Shown: piece after piece, positions 24,059-32,405 of the stretch | Numbering within the stretch: position 1 is the first letter of the stretch | How the letters are laid out: every line of letters begins with the position of its first letter | Assembly: GCA_023381565.1 (NCBI GenBank) | Contig: JAMCRR010000090.1 | Span: 1 to 46,764 of the forward strand | From: Chloroflexota bacterium | GTDB taxonomy: Bacteria > Chloroflexota > Anaerolineae > Anaerolineales > Anaerolineaceae | Reading direction: 5' to 3' | Length of the DNA: 46,764 nucleotides | The notes under the pieces: model-generated | Told to the model about the DNA's origin: nothing | Database searches by the model: none | The model's input: only the letters and a program-made list of their open reading frames with translations | Position numbers and translations under genes: made by a program

Positions 24059-24644
24059 TTTCTACCTCTCCAGAATCCAAGTGATCCCAAAGGGCTTCCA
24101 GGCGGCGCAGCAGGCGATGCATCGCCATGCCGACTGCGGCTTCCCGCTTCTCTAACACATCCCCGATTTGAGCATAGGTCAGCCCGGCGTAATAATGCAG
24201 CCTGAGCAGCTCGGCCTCTTCATCGTCCAGGGTTTGCAGCAGCTGCTTCAGGCGTTCGATGCGCTCGGCCTGGATGATGCGCCCCAGGGTGTCGCTGACC
24301 TGTCCCAATTTATCTTCCACCGCAGTGAGCGGCAGGGTTTCATTCTGGTTGCGCCGCGAGTTCAAGAGGCGCCGCCGGGCGATGGTGAACAGCCAGCCGG
24401 CAAATTTGCCCCGAGGCCGGTAGCGCGGCAGGCTCTCGAGCGCTTCGCTGAACACCTGGGCGGTCAGATCCTCGGCGTCTTCCACGCAACCTGTTTTGCC
24501 GTAAAGATAGCGGTAGACGCGGGAAACGTAGCGCCGGTATAGCGCCCCAAAAGCCTGCGGGTCTTTGTAAGCCTGAAGGGCTAATCGATCATCCTCTTGG
24601 TCGGTATCGGGGGGCGCTGAATTCAGGAGGAGTGGTTCCACCAT
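24051..24644 (-). CDS. ECF-family RNA polymerase sigma factor
   Basis: 197 residues from the ATG at 24644, chosen for AAGGA 6 nt upstream; an earlier ATG at 24677 lacks such a site. Region 2 is clear: DPQAFGALYRRYVSRVYRYLYGKTGCVEDAEDLTAQVF, followed by FAGWLFTIARRRLLNSRR. Region 4 is LLQTLDDEEAELLRLHYYAGLTYAQIGDVLEKREAAVGMAMHRLLRRL with a typical helix-turn-helix. It directs polymerase to a small regulon, probably including its own operon. The partner membrane protein overlaps its end. A perfect inverted repeat at 24741-24757 lies about 95 nt upstream. Confidence 0.9.
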   Translation of the reverse strand: MVEPLLLNSAPPDTDQEDDRLALQAYKDPQAFGALYRRYVSRVYRYLYGKTGCVEDAEDLTAQVFSEALESLPRYRPRGKFAGWLFTIARRRLLNSRRNQNETLPLTAVEDKLGQVSDTLGRIIQAERIERLKQLLQTLDDEEAELLRLHYYAGLTYAQIGDVLEKREAAVGMAMHRLLRRLEALWDHLDSGEVENE

Positions 24645-24740
24645 GGCAATTCCTTCAAACAATGAGCAGTCATCCAACCGATCTGATCCATTTCAGTAGG
24701 TCGAGGAGACCAGCTCTTCGCATAGTGGGATAGGATTACC

Positions 24741-24757
24741 GATCTATAGAATAGATC
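24741..24757. repeat. Perfect inverted repeat upstream of the ECF sigma gene
   Basis: GATCTAT (24741-24747) - AGA - ATAGATC (24751-24757), a perfect 7+3+7 palindrome in the 184-nt gap between the ECF and histidine kinase genes. Its position suggests an operator in the ECF promoter region, but no matching repeat was found elsewhere in the window and no regulator can be named. Confidence 0.4.
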
Positions 24758-24828
24758 ACAGGAGGAAAGAAATCATAACAAGATCGGCAGGGCGCTCGAG
24801 CAGGCTGGTCTCTCGGTTCCCTTCCCGG

Positions 24829-26850
24829 CTAATAGTGCAGCACCAGCTGGATTTGCGTTCCCTTCGCTGGTCCGCTGTCTATCTGGATCTCCCCCTTGCT
24901 TCGAACGGCGCGCTCGCGCATGGAACGCAGGCCGAGATGTCCAGGGTAGTCAGCCGAGGGATCAAAGCCGACACCATTATCCCTGATGACCAGGCACACC
25001 TGGTGCTCGGAGCACTCTAATTTCAGAGTGACCTGAGTGGCGTGGGCATGTTTGACAATATTGTGTATAGCCTCCTGTGAGACCCGGTAGAGGGTCTCCT
25101 TGATCGCCAAGGGGATGTCTGGTTCCGGGCAAAGGTTCATCTGGACGGCAAGCTGATGTCTCAAGCGCAACACGGCTGCCTGCTTTTCCAGGGCGGCAAC
25201 CAGGCCATCGGTTTTCAGCGATTCCGGTCGCAGCTCGAAGATCAAGGAGCGCATCTCCACCTGACCGGCTTCTGCCAGCCGATCGACGTAATCCAGAGCC
25301 TCGGGGATCTGGGAAGGGTTGTGCTCGAGGGCGGCGCGAGCAGACTTGGTACCCAAACCGATGCTGTACAGCACCTGCGAGACGGAATCGTGCAGTTCGC
25401 GCGCTAACCGCTGGCGTTCTTCCAACACAGCCAGCAGGCCTGCCTGTTCGTATAAGCGGGAATTTTCGATCGCCACCGCAATCTGCTGCGCAAAAGCCAG
25501 GGCCAGGTTAGCATCTTCCTCGCCATAACAACGGGGTTCCTCGTTGGCAATGACCAGCATACCCAGGAGACGTTCTTTGACCACCAGCGGCACGCCCATC
25601 CAGCACAATTTCCCCGGATAACCGCCCTGTGCCGTCCGATCTGGCAAGATCACCGGCCGTAGGGAATTAACTGCCTGTTGCATTTGCGCTTCATCAAACA
25701 ACGAATAGGGAAAACCATTTTGGATATCCAGCCCTGATCCAGCTCGGCTGATTAAAAGCATCTTGCCGGTGTCATCCAACTGAAAAATATTAGCAACTGT
25801 ATATTCCAGCACGTTCTTCATTTCAGACAGGATCTGCGTCAGAAGAGGGTCTAAAGCCAGCGTCGAGCCAACGCGACGCGAGACGTTTAGCAGGGTGGAT
25901 AGCTCCCGGGTACGCTCCCGGACGCGCTGCTCCAGCTCCTGCTGAGCGGCGGCAATCTGGCGAGTACGCAGCGCCACTGCCTGCGCCAGTTGGCCTTGCC
26001 GGTTGACCGTCAGGAAAACCATGCCTGCCACCAGGCCGGCAATGAGCAGGCTCCCCAGGCGAAACACAACCATTGCTGAGCGGCCCGAGGCCTCCCAACC
26101 GCCCCGAGGGGCGCCTCCCAATTCCCAGGTCCCATCCGGCAGCACGATCTTTTGGATGACCGGGTCCTGCTGCCACAACGCTTGCGAGCCGAAGAAGGTA
26201 TGCCCGGCGCCATCTCGCAGCGCCATTTCCAGTCCACTGCCAGAATTTTCCATACCGGAATCAGCCAGGACTGTGTTCATGTCCACGGCAATCGAGACCA
26301 GGCCCCACAGGTCACTCCCCCGAAAGACAGCCTCCCAGGCGGTGAGACCAAAACCGCCCTGGCGCAGCTCTCCCGGCTGGCTGAGGGTAATGAGGCGGGT
26401 ATGGATGGCTCGCTGCACATCCGCGCGCGTGGCAGGGTCTGGGTCGTTGAGAATATCGTATCCACTTAATGCCGGCGAATCGACAATGGGGAAGACGTAG
26501 CGGGCAATCCCTTCTGGAGCGATCATCAAGGTGCGAACGCCGGTGGAATTGAAATAGATCCCCGACGAATAGATTTCAAAAGGCGGGTCGAATTGAGTAT
26601 CTGGCCATTCGGTGCGCGTGAAAGCGTACAAGCCCTGCAAAAGAGCAATGCGTTGGTTGACTGCGGATGTCAGCGCATTCGCCCGGGCAGAGATATCCAC
26701 AACCGCTGCAGCGCGCGCCTGGCGGGCGAGGTCGTCCTGGTACCAGCTTCCCAGCCAGAACCAGACCGGGAGCAAAACCAGCAGGGACAACACCCCGGCC
26801 AGCAACGCCCTCCTGTGCGGGGATTGAAGCCACTTCGGCAAGGATTTCAT
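24829..26850 (-). CDS. Sensor histidine kinase with CHASE and GAF domains (NarX/DegS type)
   Basis: 673 residues. The order is an N-terminal membrane helix (about 13-34), an extracellular CHASE-like domain (about 55-235, with FTRTEWP and YVFPIVDSPALSGYDIL), a second helix (about 262-284), a coiled coil (AAAQQELEQRVRERTREL), a GAF domain (about 330-465), and a HisKA_3 dimerisation domain with the phosphoacceptor His in RQRLARELHDSVSQVLYSIG. The ATPase domain has the N-box EAIHNIVKHA and G-box DNGVGFDP. CHASE domains bind small extracellular ligands such as amino-acid or purine derivatives. It overlaps the upstream response regulator by 4 nt, so the two form a cognate pair. Confidence 0.92.
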   Translation of the reverse strand: MKSLPKWLQSPHRRALLAGVLSLLVLLPVWFWLGSWYQDDLARQARAAAVVDISARANALTSAVNQRIALLQGLYAFTRTEWPDTQFDPPFEIYSSGIYFNSTGVRTLMIAPEGIARYVFPIVDSPALSGYDILNDPDPATRADVQRAIHTRLITLSQPGELRQGGFGLTAWEAVFRGSDLWGLVSIAVDMNTVLADSGMENSGSGLEMALRDGAGHTFFGSQALWQQDPVIQKIVLPDGTWELGGAPRGGWEASGRSAMVVFRLGSLLIAGLVAGMVFLTVNRQGQLAQAVALRTRQIAAAQQELEQRVRERTRELSTLLNVSRRVGSTLALDPLLTQILSEMKNVLEYTVANIFQLDDTGKMLLISRAGSGLDIQNGFPYSLFDEAQMQQAVNSLRPVILPDRTAQGGYPGKLCWMGVPLVVKERLLGMLVIANEEPRCYGEEDANLALAFAQQIAVAIENSRLYEQAGLLAVLEERQRLARELHDSVSQVLYSIGLGTKSARAALEHNPSQIPEALDYVDRLAEAGQVEMRSLIFELRPESLKTDGLVAALEKQAAVLRLRHQLAVQMNLCPEPDIPLAIKETLYRVSQEAIHNIVKHAHATQVTLKLECSEHQVCLVIRDNGVGFDPSADYPGHLGLRSMRERAVRSKGEIQIDSGPAKGTQIQLVLHY

Positions 26851-27494
26851 TTCCGAGTTTCTTCTGCCGATTGTACAAGCCCAAAGCGGATGGCCAGTAG
26901 AGCTGCCTGGGTGCGGCTGGCCACCCCCAATTTGTCCAGGATGCTGCCGACATGCGCTTTGACCGTCTTCTCGGCGATATTCAAATTGAGGGCGATCTCC
27001 TTATTAGAACGTCCGCAAGCGATCTGGCGCAGCACGTCCGTCTCACGATCGGTCAGGGATGCAATCGAAAAAGTATCTTCCTGTTCGGTTGCCATACGCT
27101 GGGCCACCTGTCTCGAAAGCTGTACTTGCCCCCCCACAGCGGCATGGATCGCCCTGCACAATTCATCCGATCCGGTATCTTTTAAGAGATACCCAATCGC
27201 ACCGGCGCGGATGGCCCGGTGAATGATGGTATCGTCCAGAACGCTGGTCAAGGCCAGCACCTCAGTCTCGGGAAACGCCCGCCGGACAGCCGCCGTAGCC
27301 TCCAGGCCGTCCATCTGGGGCATCAAGAGATCCATCAGAATGATATCCGGGTGCAGTTTCTCGGTCAGCTCCAGGGCCTCTTTTCCATTCGCGGCCTCTC
27401 CTACCACCTCCAGTTCGGGGTCGAACTGGAGATACATGCGCAAACCCTGACGTACGATCCCATGGTCGTCGGCGATCAAGACGCGAATAGTCAT
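26847..27494 (-). CDS. NarL/LuxR-type response regulator
   Basis: 215 residues. The receiver domain has Asp9/Asp10 (IADDHG), the phosphoacceptor Asp55 (IILMDLLMP), and the conserved Lys in GYLLKD. The DNA-binding domain at the C-terminus is the LuxR helix-turn-helix: LTDRETDVLRQIACGRSNKEIALNLNIAEKTVKAHVGSILDKLGV. It is transcribed before its kinase (4-nt overlap). AGGTG lies 7 nt before the ATG. Targets are unknown; autoregulation is usual for this class. The lipoprotein gene starting at 27665 is divergent and could be a target. Confidence 0.94.
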   Translation of the reverse strand: MTIRVLIADDHGIVRQGLRMYLQFDPELEVVGEAANGKEALELTEKLHPDIILMDLLMPQMDGLEATAAVRRAFPETEVLALTSVLDDTIIHRAIRAGAIGYLLKDTGSDELCRAIHAAVGGQVQLSRQVAQRMATEQEDTFSIASLTDRETDVLRQIACGRSNKEIALNLNIAEKTVKAHVGSILDKLGVASRTQAALLAIRFGLVQSAEETRK

Positions 27495-27514
27495 GCGAAC
27501 ACCTGAATGTGTGC

Positions 27515-27523
27515 ATTATATCA
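27515..27523 (-). promoter_or_regulatory. Extended -10 promoter of the two-component operon
   Basis: Minus strand TGA-TATAAT, with TATAAT at 27520-27515; no matching -35. The leader would be about 14 nt and include the AGGTG ribosome binding site. Confidence 0.5.
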
Positions 27524-27664
27524 CCGGCGTTATTCTATCGATATACGACGAAAGACCTAGGCCTGATAAGACTTTTTCCTGTGGTAGGGAAGATTGAGTC
27601 TCGATATACTGAAAAGCGATGATGCAGAAATATCGCATAGAATCTTAACTGATAGGAGATTCCC

Positions 27665-28258
27665 TTGAAAAAAATATCCCTCGCCTTGGTATTGGTTCTA
27701 TCCGCCCTGATGGTGGTTACAGCGGCCTGTTCACCGCAGGCCAACGCCAAACTCACTGTTGGGAACCCTGCGTCTTCCACCCCGCCGTCCAATCCAACCC
27801 AGGCTCAACAAACCTACTCCGATCCATTTGCCTACTGCGCAGCCGTGGGAACGATTGACATCCCAGATGGTCGCTATACCGGAACCCAAGTCCCTGAAGA
27901 AATCATCACGGGCTTCAAAAAAGCAGCCGGCTTGGAGGCCAGCACCGAGCCCATGAACATGTTCCAGAAAACGACTATCTGGCGCTGTATGACCGGCAAG
28001 GTCTATGCCTGTAATTTCGGGGCGAATTTACCCTGCAATTCTAAAGCGAATACTGATAAAATCCCTTCTCAGGCGATGGATGATTTCTGCAAAGCCAACC
28101 CAGACGCGGAGGTGATCCCCATGAGCGTGACCGGACACTCCACCATCTACAGCTGGCACTGCCTCAAAGACACCCCGGAGCTGCTCAATCAAATTGAGAA
28201 AGTGGATGCAGAGGGATACCTGGAACAGATCTGGTATGCTATCGAACCTGCCCAATAA
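27665..28258 (+). CDS. Cys-containing lipoprotein of unknown function
   Basis: 197 residues from a TTG start preceded by AGGAG (7-nt spacing). The N-terminus is a lipoprotein signal: MKKIS, a hydrophobic core, then the lipobox TAAC with Cys22 as the acylated residue. A Pro/Ser/Thr/Gln-rich spacer (about 25-55) leads to a compact domain with conserved-looking phrases FAYCAAVGTIDIPDGRYTG, WRCMTGKVYACNFGANLPC, AMDDFCKANPDAEVIP and TGHSTIYSWHC. The even number of cysteines suggests disulfides outside the membrane. I do not recognise a named family. It is divergent from the response regulator gene and may be under its control. Confidence 0.8.
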   Translation: MKKISLALVLVLSALMVVTAACSPQANAKLTVGNPASSTPPSNPTQAQQTYSDPFAYCAAVGTIDIPDGRYTGTQVPEEIITGFKKAAGLEASTEPMNMFQKTTIWRCMTGKVYACNFGANLPCNSKANTDKIPSQAMDDFCKANPDAEVIPMSVTGHSTIYSWHCLKDTPELLNQIEKVDAEGYLEQIWYAIEPAQ

Positions 28259-28354
28259 ACCTCCTCTTACAAAATATCCAATCATACGGCATGATCCTCC
28301 ATTATTCTGGATTAGCCGGAGCGCAGCAAAGGAATAGAAGGGAAAATAATAAAA

Positions 28355-29371
28355 ATGAAAGCCTGGCTTAAACCCTCGTTTCTACCGATTCTGCTCCTTC
28401 TGCTGGCCTCCTGTGTGCCGGCTGCGAACCCGGCTCCGACATCGACCCCGCAAAAGGAAGGTTCGCCGGCCGCCCTGGCAAGCGCCACTTCTTCGCCTTT
28501 ACCTGCCGCCTCAAGCACGCCCATCCCTCCAGCGACCCCACTTCCAACGTCGACCCCCCTGGGCGGCAGCGGGCAGGTTCTGTTTGCCTCGACCCGTGGC
28601 GGCGCTTACGATGACCTTTACCTGCTGGATATTGCCGGCTCCGATGTGGTCCGCCTGACCCGGGGCGATTCCAACACCTTCCCCGGCCCATTCTCTCCGG
28701 ATAAGAGCCAGATCGTCTTTACCGGGTTTGGTCTCACCCATAGCTATATCGGTGTCATGGCTGCCGATGGTAGCCACCCGATGGACCTGTCCAAGGTGGA
28801 TGCTGATGAGGGTTTCCCTGCGTGGTCCCCGGATGGCAGGCAGATCGCCTTTACATCACGTCGAGATGGCAACAACGAAATCTACGTGATGAACGCGGAT
28901 GGCTCTGACCCGGTGCGCCTGACCAACAGCCCCAAGGACGACTTTGCCCCCGTTTGGTCACCCGACGGCAAGCAGATCGCCTTTATCTCCGACCGCGACA
29001 ACACGACCGGCATCTACTCCATCTACCTGATGAAGGCGGATGGCTCCGGCGTGCGGCGGCTGACGCAGGCTTCGGCAGGCAGCACGTACACCCCCGCTTG
29101 GTCGCCGGATGGCACCCGGCTGGCCTTCCGCTCGATCCTCAAAGGGCAGGCGGATATCTACGTCATGCAAGTTGATGGCAGGGCAGTTACAGACCTGACC
29201 AGCAACCCCGCCGAAGACTGGTCCCCAGCCTGGTCGCCTGATGGGACACAGATAGCCTTCCAATCTAACCGGGATGGCAATTGGGAAATCTATACCATGG
29301 GCGCCAATGGCGCCAACCCCACCAACCTCACCCATAACCCCGCGGATGACCAGATGCCTTACTGGCGATGA
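28355..29371 (+). CDS. TolB-like PD40 beta-propeller lipoprotein
   Basis: 338 residues. The lipobox is LASC with Cys20, followed by a long Pro/Thr/Ser-rich linker to about residue 68. The rest is a beta-propeller of PD40/TolB-type blades with the repeating phrases WSPDG(R/K/T)QIAF, NNEIYVMNADGSDP, IYLMKADGSG, DIYVMQVDG and WEIYTMGANGANP. The number of blades is about six. This fold on a membrane anchor usually binds proteins or polysaccharides. No TolA/Pal partners are nearby and the genome appears to lack an outer membrane, so it is not a Tol system component. The ATG has AAGGG about 12 nt upstream. Confidence 0.85.
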   Translation: MKAWLKPSFLPILLLLLASCVPAANPAPTSTPQKEGSPAALASATSSPLPAASSTPIPPATPLPTSTPLGGSGQVLFASTRGGAYDDLYLLDIAGSDVVRLTRGDSNTFPGPFSPDKSQIVFTGFGLTHSYIGVMAADGSHPMDLSKVDADEGFPAWSPDGRQIAFTSRRDGNNEIYVMNADGSDPVRLTNSPKDDFAPVWSPDGKQIAFISDRDNTTGIYSIYLMKADGSGVRRLTQASAGSTYTPAWSPDGTRLAFRSILKGQADIYVMQVDGRAVTDLTSNPAEDWSPAWSPDGTQIAFQSNRDGNWEIYTMGANGANPTNLTHNPADDQMPYWR

Positions 29372-29466
29372 TGAACGTCTGGCTCTGCTTAACAGGATGC
29401 GGGAACAACCAGCACACCTTCAATTCCAGCATGTCCTGCTCCTATTTGAGTTCATAGATCGTTGCA

Positions 29467-29925
29467 ATGCCTGATCCACATTTCAACTCTCTGGTTGGCT
29501 TCAACCGGCAGGTCGTCCGTTTCCAGGAGGAGGCGTTCACCCTGGCTTACGATCTTCTGGGGAACGAGGCTGCCGCGGTGGATATCGTCCAGGGAGCATT
29601 TTCGATCGTCTATTGCCATGCCTGGGACGGCAGGTGTTCGATCCGCCTGAAAGTCCTCAGACAGCTCGTCCGAGACTGCACCCGCTGCCAGGGGGTTCCG
29701 GTGACCGGTGAAGCCCACCCTCTGACCAATCTGCCGGTGTCTGAACGCCTGCCCCTTCTGCTTGTGGACCGCCTGGGCCTTACTTATCCCGAGGCTGCTT
29801 GGGTGTTGCATTGTTCGATGAAAAAAGTGTCAGGCAATTTAGCCCAGGCCAGGCGGAAGGTTGCGGAATTCGGCAGAGTTAGGCGGGCGGGTTCTCCCAT
29901 CGATAACGCAAATTCCGATCGCTAA
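29467..29925 (+). CDS. Degenerate ECF sigma-like protein
   Basis: 152 residues. The N-terminal part FQEEAFTLAYDLLGNEAAAVDIVQGAFSIVY resembles region 2.1-2.2 of ECF sigma factors, but the DNA-melting part that should follow is short and poorly conserved. The C-terminal part ERLPLLLVDRLGLTYPEAAWVLHCSMKKVSGNLAQARRKV has the length and pattern of region 4.2. There is no convincing ribosome binding site; TAGATC ends 6 nt before the ATG, a weak echo of the leaderless geometry elsewhere. It could be a functional but divergent sigma factor, a regulator that lost polymerase binding, or a decaying gene. It lies between the TolB-like lipoprotein and the large secreted propeller protein on the same strand. 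Confidence 0.6.
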   Translation: MPDPHFNSLVGFNRQVVRFQEEAFTLAYDLLGNEAAAVDIVQGAFSIVYCHAWDGRCSIRLKVLRQLVRDCTRCQGVPVTGEAHPLTNLPVSERLPLLLVDRLGLTYPEAAWVLHCSMKKVSGNLAQARRKVAEFGRVRRAGSPIDNANSDR

Positions 29926-29948
29926 CAACGACGCCGGATTTTTTCTCT

Positions 29949-29978
29949 GGCTGGTCCTTTGCTTGCATGGGACCAGCC
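29949..29978. repeat. Inverted repeat after the ECF-like gene
   Basis: GGCTGGTCC (29949-29957) pairs with GGACCAGCC (29970-29978) across a 12-nt loop. A T-run lies before the hairpin on the plus strand, not after it, so it is not a standard intrinsic terminator in either direction. Confidence 0.4.
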
Positions 29979-30027
29979 AACGGTAATGGCTGCCGACAAT
30001 TGGCATTCAGCACCAGAACGCGACCCA

Positions 30028-30036
30028 TGGTACAAT
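30028..30036 (+). promoter_or_regulatory. Extended -10 promoter of the large secreted protein
   Basis: TGG-TACAAT with TACAAT at 30031-30036. A leader of about 55 nt follows with AAGAGGCAGGGG just before the ATG at 30098. Confidence 0.45.
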
Positions 30037-30097
30037 TTATCTTGAATTTCCCCATAGAAAACGATCAGCGGGCATTCTTAGTTTAAAGAGGCAGGGG

Positions 30098-32371
30098 ATG
30101 GATCGGCTGCGCAACGTTGTGAATTACATGGTTGCATTAGCGCTGTTGGTCTCAGCAGTGAATGTGCAACCGCCCCTTGCAGCATCAGCTGAGGGGGGTG
30201 GCCCAATTTTCCTTCCGGCGGTTTTTGCCGATTATTATGCCGGCCCCTGGCCCCCGCAATATTACTCCATAATCCACCACGGACCCGAGGGTGGCACGGT
30301 GACATCACTGGCCGAATCGACCATTCGACAGGGGGTGGTCTATGCTGGAAGCTGGGGTGCAGGCGTATTTATAAGCTACAACGACGGCGTCTCGTGGAAT
30401 TTTGCCAACCAGGGATTGACAAACCCATATATCTATTCCCTGGCATTGGATCCCACAGACCCGAATGTGCTTTACGCCGGAACGTTTCGCGATGGGGTGT
30501 TCAAATCGATTGATGGCGGCACGACCTGGAACCCGACTGGACCCGGGCTGAACAATTCGGCAGTCGTCTACGCTCTCGCAATCAGTCCCAAGAATCCTGA
30601 TGTGATCTTCGCCGGGACGCGCGGTGACTCAACGACATACAATACCACTTTCTGCAATGGCTATGACAGCGCCGGGATTGCGATCTTTGATGGCGGCGGC
30701 GGCGTTTACCGGAGCACGAATGGGGGTGGAACCTGGAGCAAAGTTGATGGGGGAGAGGCGTGCGGCTACGTCTACGGGCTGGCGATCGATCCACAGAATT
30801 CTAACAATATCTATGTGGCTACCCACCAGGTGGGTGTCCTTAAAAGCGTTGACGGGGGAACCAGTTTTGTTCGTGTGAACAAAGGACTGACTGACCGATC
30901 CACCCGCTCGATTATCGTCGACCCTGACCACCCCGCTACTTTATATGTGGCGACCTGGCACGATGAGGGGGTCGCGGTTTCATATAATAGCGGAGGCAAT
31001 TGGAGCGCTTTTAATTCAGGAATCTCGCGAGAGCCGGTGATCAGACTCGATCTCGATCCGGCAAGCGGGAACCGGTATGCTTTGGTCTGGGGACACGGTT
31101 TATACCGCCTGGCCAAAGGCGCCAGTACCTGGATAGCGACCGGCGCCGGGGGGTACAGCCCTTATGATATGGCAATCAGTAAGATTGATTCGTCCCGTCT
31201 CCTTTTCGGGCTGTCCAATCAGGGAGTGTATCTCAGCGCCAACTATGGAGACTCCTGGGCACCCTCCAATTCTGGTTTATATAATGTCGACATGAATACC
31301 CTTTTAGTGGATCCTTTTTCACCATCCACCCTGTACGCAGGGACCGGCGCCCTGGGCGTCTATAAGAGCGGCGATAATGGGTTCACCTGGGTTCCCATGC
31401 GAGACGGTTTACCGGGTAATACCAACGGTTCCTATGTTTCGATTGCCAGTATGGCTGCAGATCCAGCTCATCCGGGTGAGTTCTATGCCGGAACGAATGG
31501 TTCGGGGATCTATAAGACCACGGATGGGGGGACTTCCTGGGAATGGACAAATGTCGGACTGTCGTCAACTTCCACCGATCTCGAGCAGCAGGATACCACA
31601 TCGCCTCCCCTTCCCCATCCTCAGGTAGTCGATCCCTTCTTCCTGGATGATGCCGGCCAGGCGACCATTCAATCCCCGATCAACCCTGCGGTTGGACCGT
31701 GGACCATCCCTGCGTTGGCGATTGACCCATCCGATCCTGCAATTGTTTATGCTGGCTCGGGAAAAGGGCTTTATAAGACCACCAATCATGGAGCGAGTTG
31801 GGTCTCATCCGGGCTCACAGGTCAGGCGGTCTTTTCGCTGGCAATCAACCCACAAGATCCGGCCATGCTCTATGCCGGCACGCCTGACGGAATATATCAG
31901 ACCTTCACCGGCGGGTCGATCTGGTATCCGGTAGGTCTGGCTGGAAATCTAATTTATAGCCTGGCTCTCGACCCATCTCAGCCGGATATTCTTTATGCCG
32001 GGACTTCTGCTCAGGGGATCTTCCGGAGCAATGATGGCGGGTTAACCTGGCTTAGCGACAATCAAGGTCTCGCAGATTCGTGCGTTTATTCAGTCGTGGT
32101 GGACCCGGCTCAGCCCCTCTTCCAATATGCAGCCACAGCCGGCGGTTTCTTTCGAAGTACGAAGGGTGGGACAAGTTGGGAACCGGTGCAGATGGATCCG
32201 TTCTTCACATATGTCGATCCTGTCGCCGCTAACCCTTCGACCCCCGAGATTCTCTACCTGGGGACTAATGCGGGCACGGTCGTCGTCCGCTTTTATGACC
32301 AGCCACTAAAAAATATCTTTTTGCCCCAGATTCTAGCCCAAACTCAGAGGGCTTTCTATCCATATCCTTAG
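30098..32371 (+). CDS. Large secreted BNR/sortilin-like beta-propeller protein
   Basis: 757 residues. A signal peptide (about 1-30, ending in LAASA) is followed directly by PIFLPAVFADYY, and the C-terminus carries NIFLPQILAQ, so the same FLP motif brackets the protein. Between them are about 12-14 repeats with the pattern hALDP.(D/N)PxxhYAGT...GVhKSxDGGxTW, the signature of BNR/Asp-box propellers and the ten-blade sortilin/VPS10-like fold. Examples: LALDPTDPNVLYAGTFRDGVF, LAIDPQNSNNIYVAT, LAINPQDPAMLYAGT. No catalytic sialidase residues (RIP motif, Glu/Tyr pair) stand out, so it is more likely a binding or structural surface protein than a glycosidase. An insert around residues 490-540 interrupts the repeats. 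Confidence 0.85.
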   Translation: MDRLRNVVNYMVALALLVSAVNVQPPLAASAEGGGPIFLPAVFADYYAGPWPPQYYSIIHHGPEGGTVTSLAESTIRQGVVYAGSWGAGVFISYNDGVSWNFANQGLTNPYIYSLALDPTDPNVLYAGTFRDGVFKSIDGGTTWNPTGPGLNNSAVVYALAISPKNPDVIFAGTRGDSTTYNTTFCNGYDSAGIAIFDGGGGVYRSTNGGGTWSKVDGGEACGYVYGLAIDPQNSNNIYVATHQVGVLKSVDGGTSFVRVNKGLTDRSTRSIIVDPDHPATLYVATWHDEGVAVSYNSGGNWSAFNSGISREPVIRLDLDPASGNRYALVWGHGLYRLAKGASTWIATGAGGYSPYDMAISKIDSSRLLFGLSNQGVYLSANYGDSWAPSNSGLYNVDMNTLLVDPFSPSTLYAGTGALGVYKSGDNGFTWVPMRDGLPGNTNGSYVSIASMAADPAHPGEFYAGTNGSGIYKTTDGGTSWEWTNVGLSSTSTDLEQQDTTSPPLPHPQVVDPFFLDDAGQATIQSPINPAVGPWTIPALAIDPSDPAIVYAGSGKGLYKTTNHGASWVSSGLTGQAVFSLAINPQDPAMLYAGTPDGIYQTFTGGSIWYPVGLAGNLIYSLALDPSQPDILYAGTSAQGIFRSNDGGLTWLSDNQGLADSCVYSVVVDPAQPLFQYAATAGGFFRSTKGGTSWEPVQMDPFFTYVDPVAANPSTPEILYLGTNAGTVVVRFYDQPLKNIFLPQILAQTQRAFYPYP

Positions 32372-32405
32372 AAACCGGTACGCTCCGTATGGGAACCTTC
32401 CTCCA

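Noticed and set aside
28355..29371. Tol-Pal system component
   Set aside because: The protein has TolB-like blades, but it is a lipoprotein without TolA, TolQ, TolR or Pal neighbours, and there is no sign of an outer membrane.
29949..29978. Intrinsic terminator
   Set aside because: The hairpin is good, but the T-run is on its 5' side for the plus strand and there is none after it on the minus strand.
30098..32371. Sialidase
   Set aside because: Asp-box-type repeats are present, but no catalytic Arg triad, Tyr/Glu pair or FRIP motif could be found.
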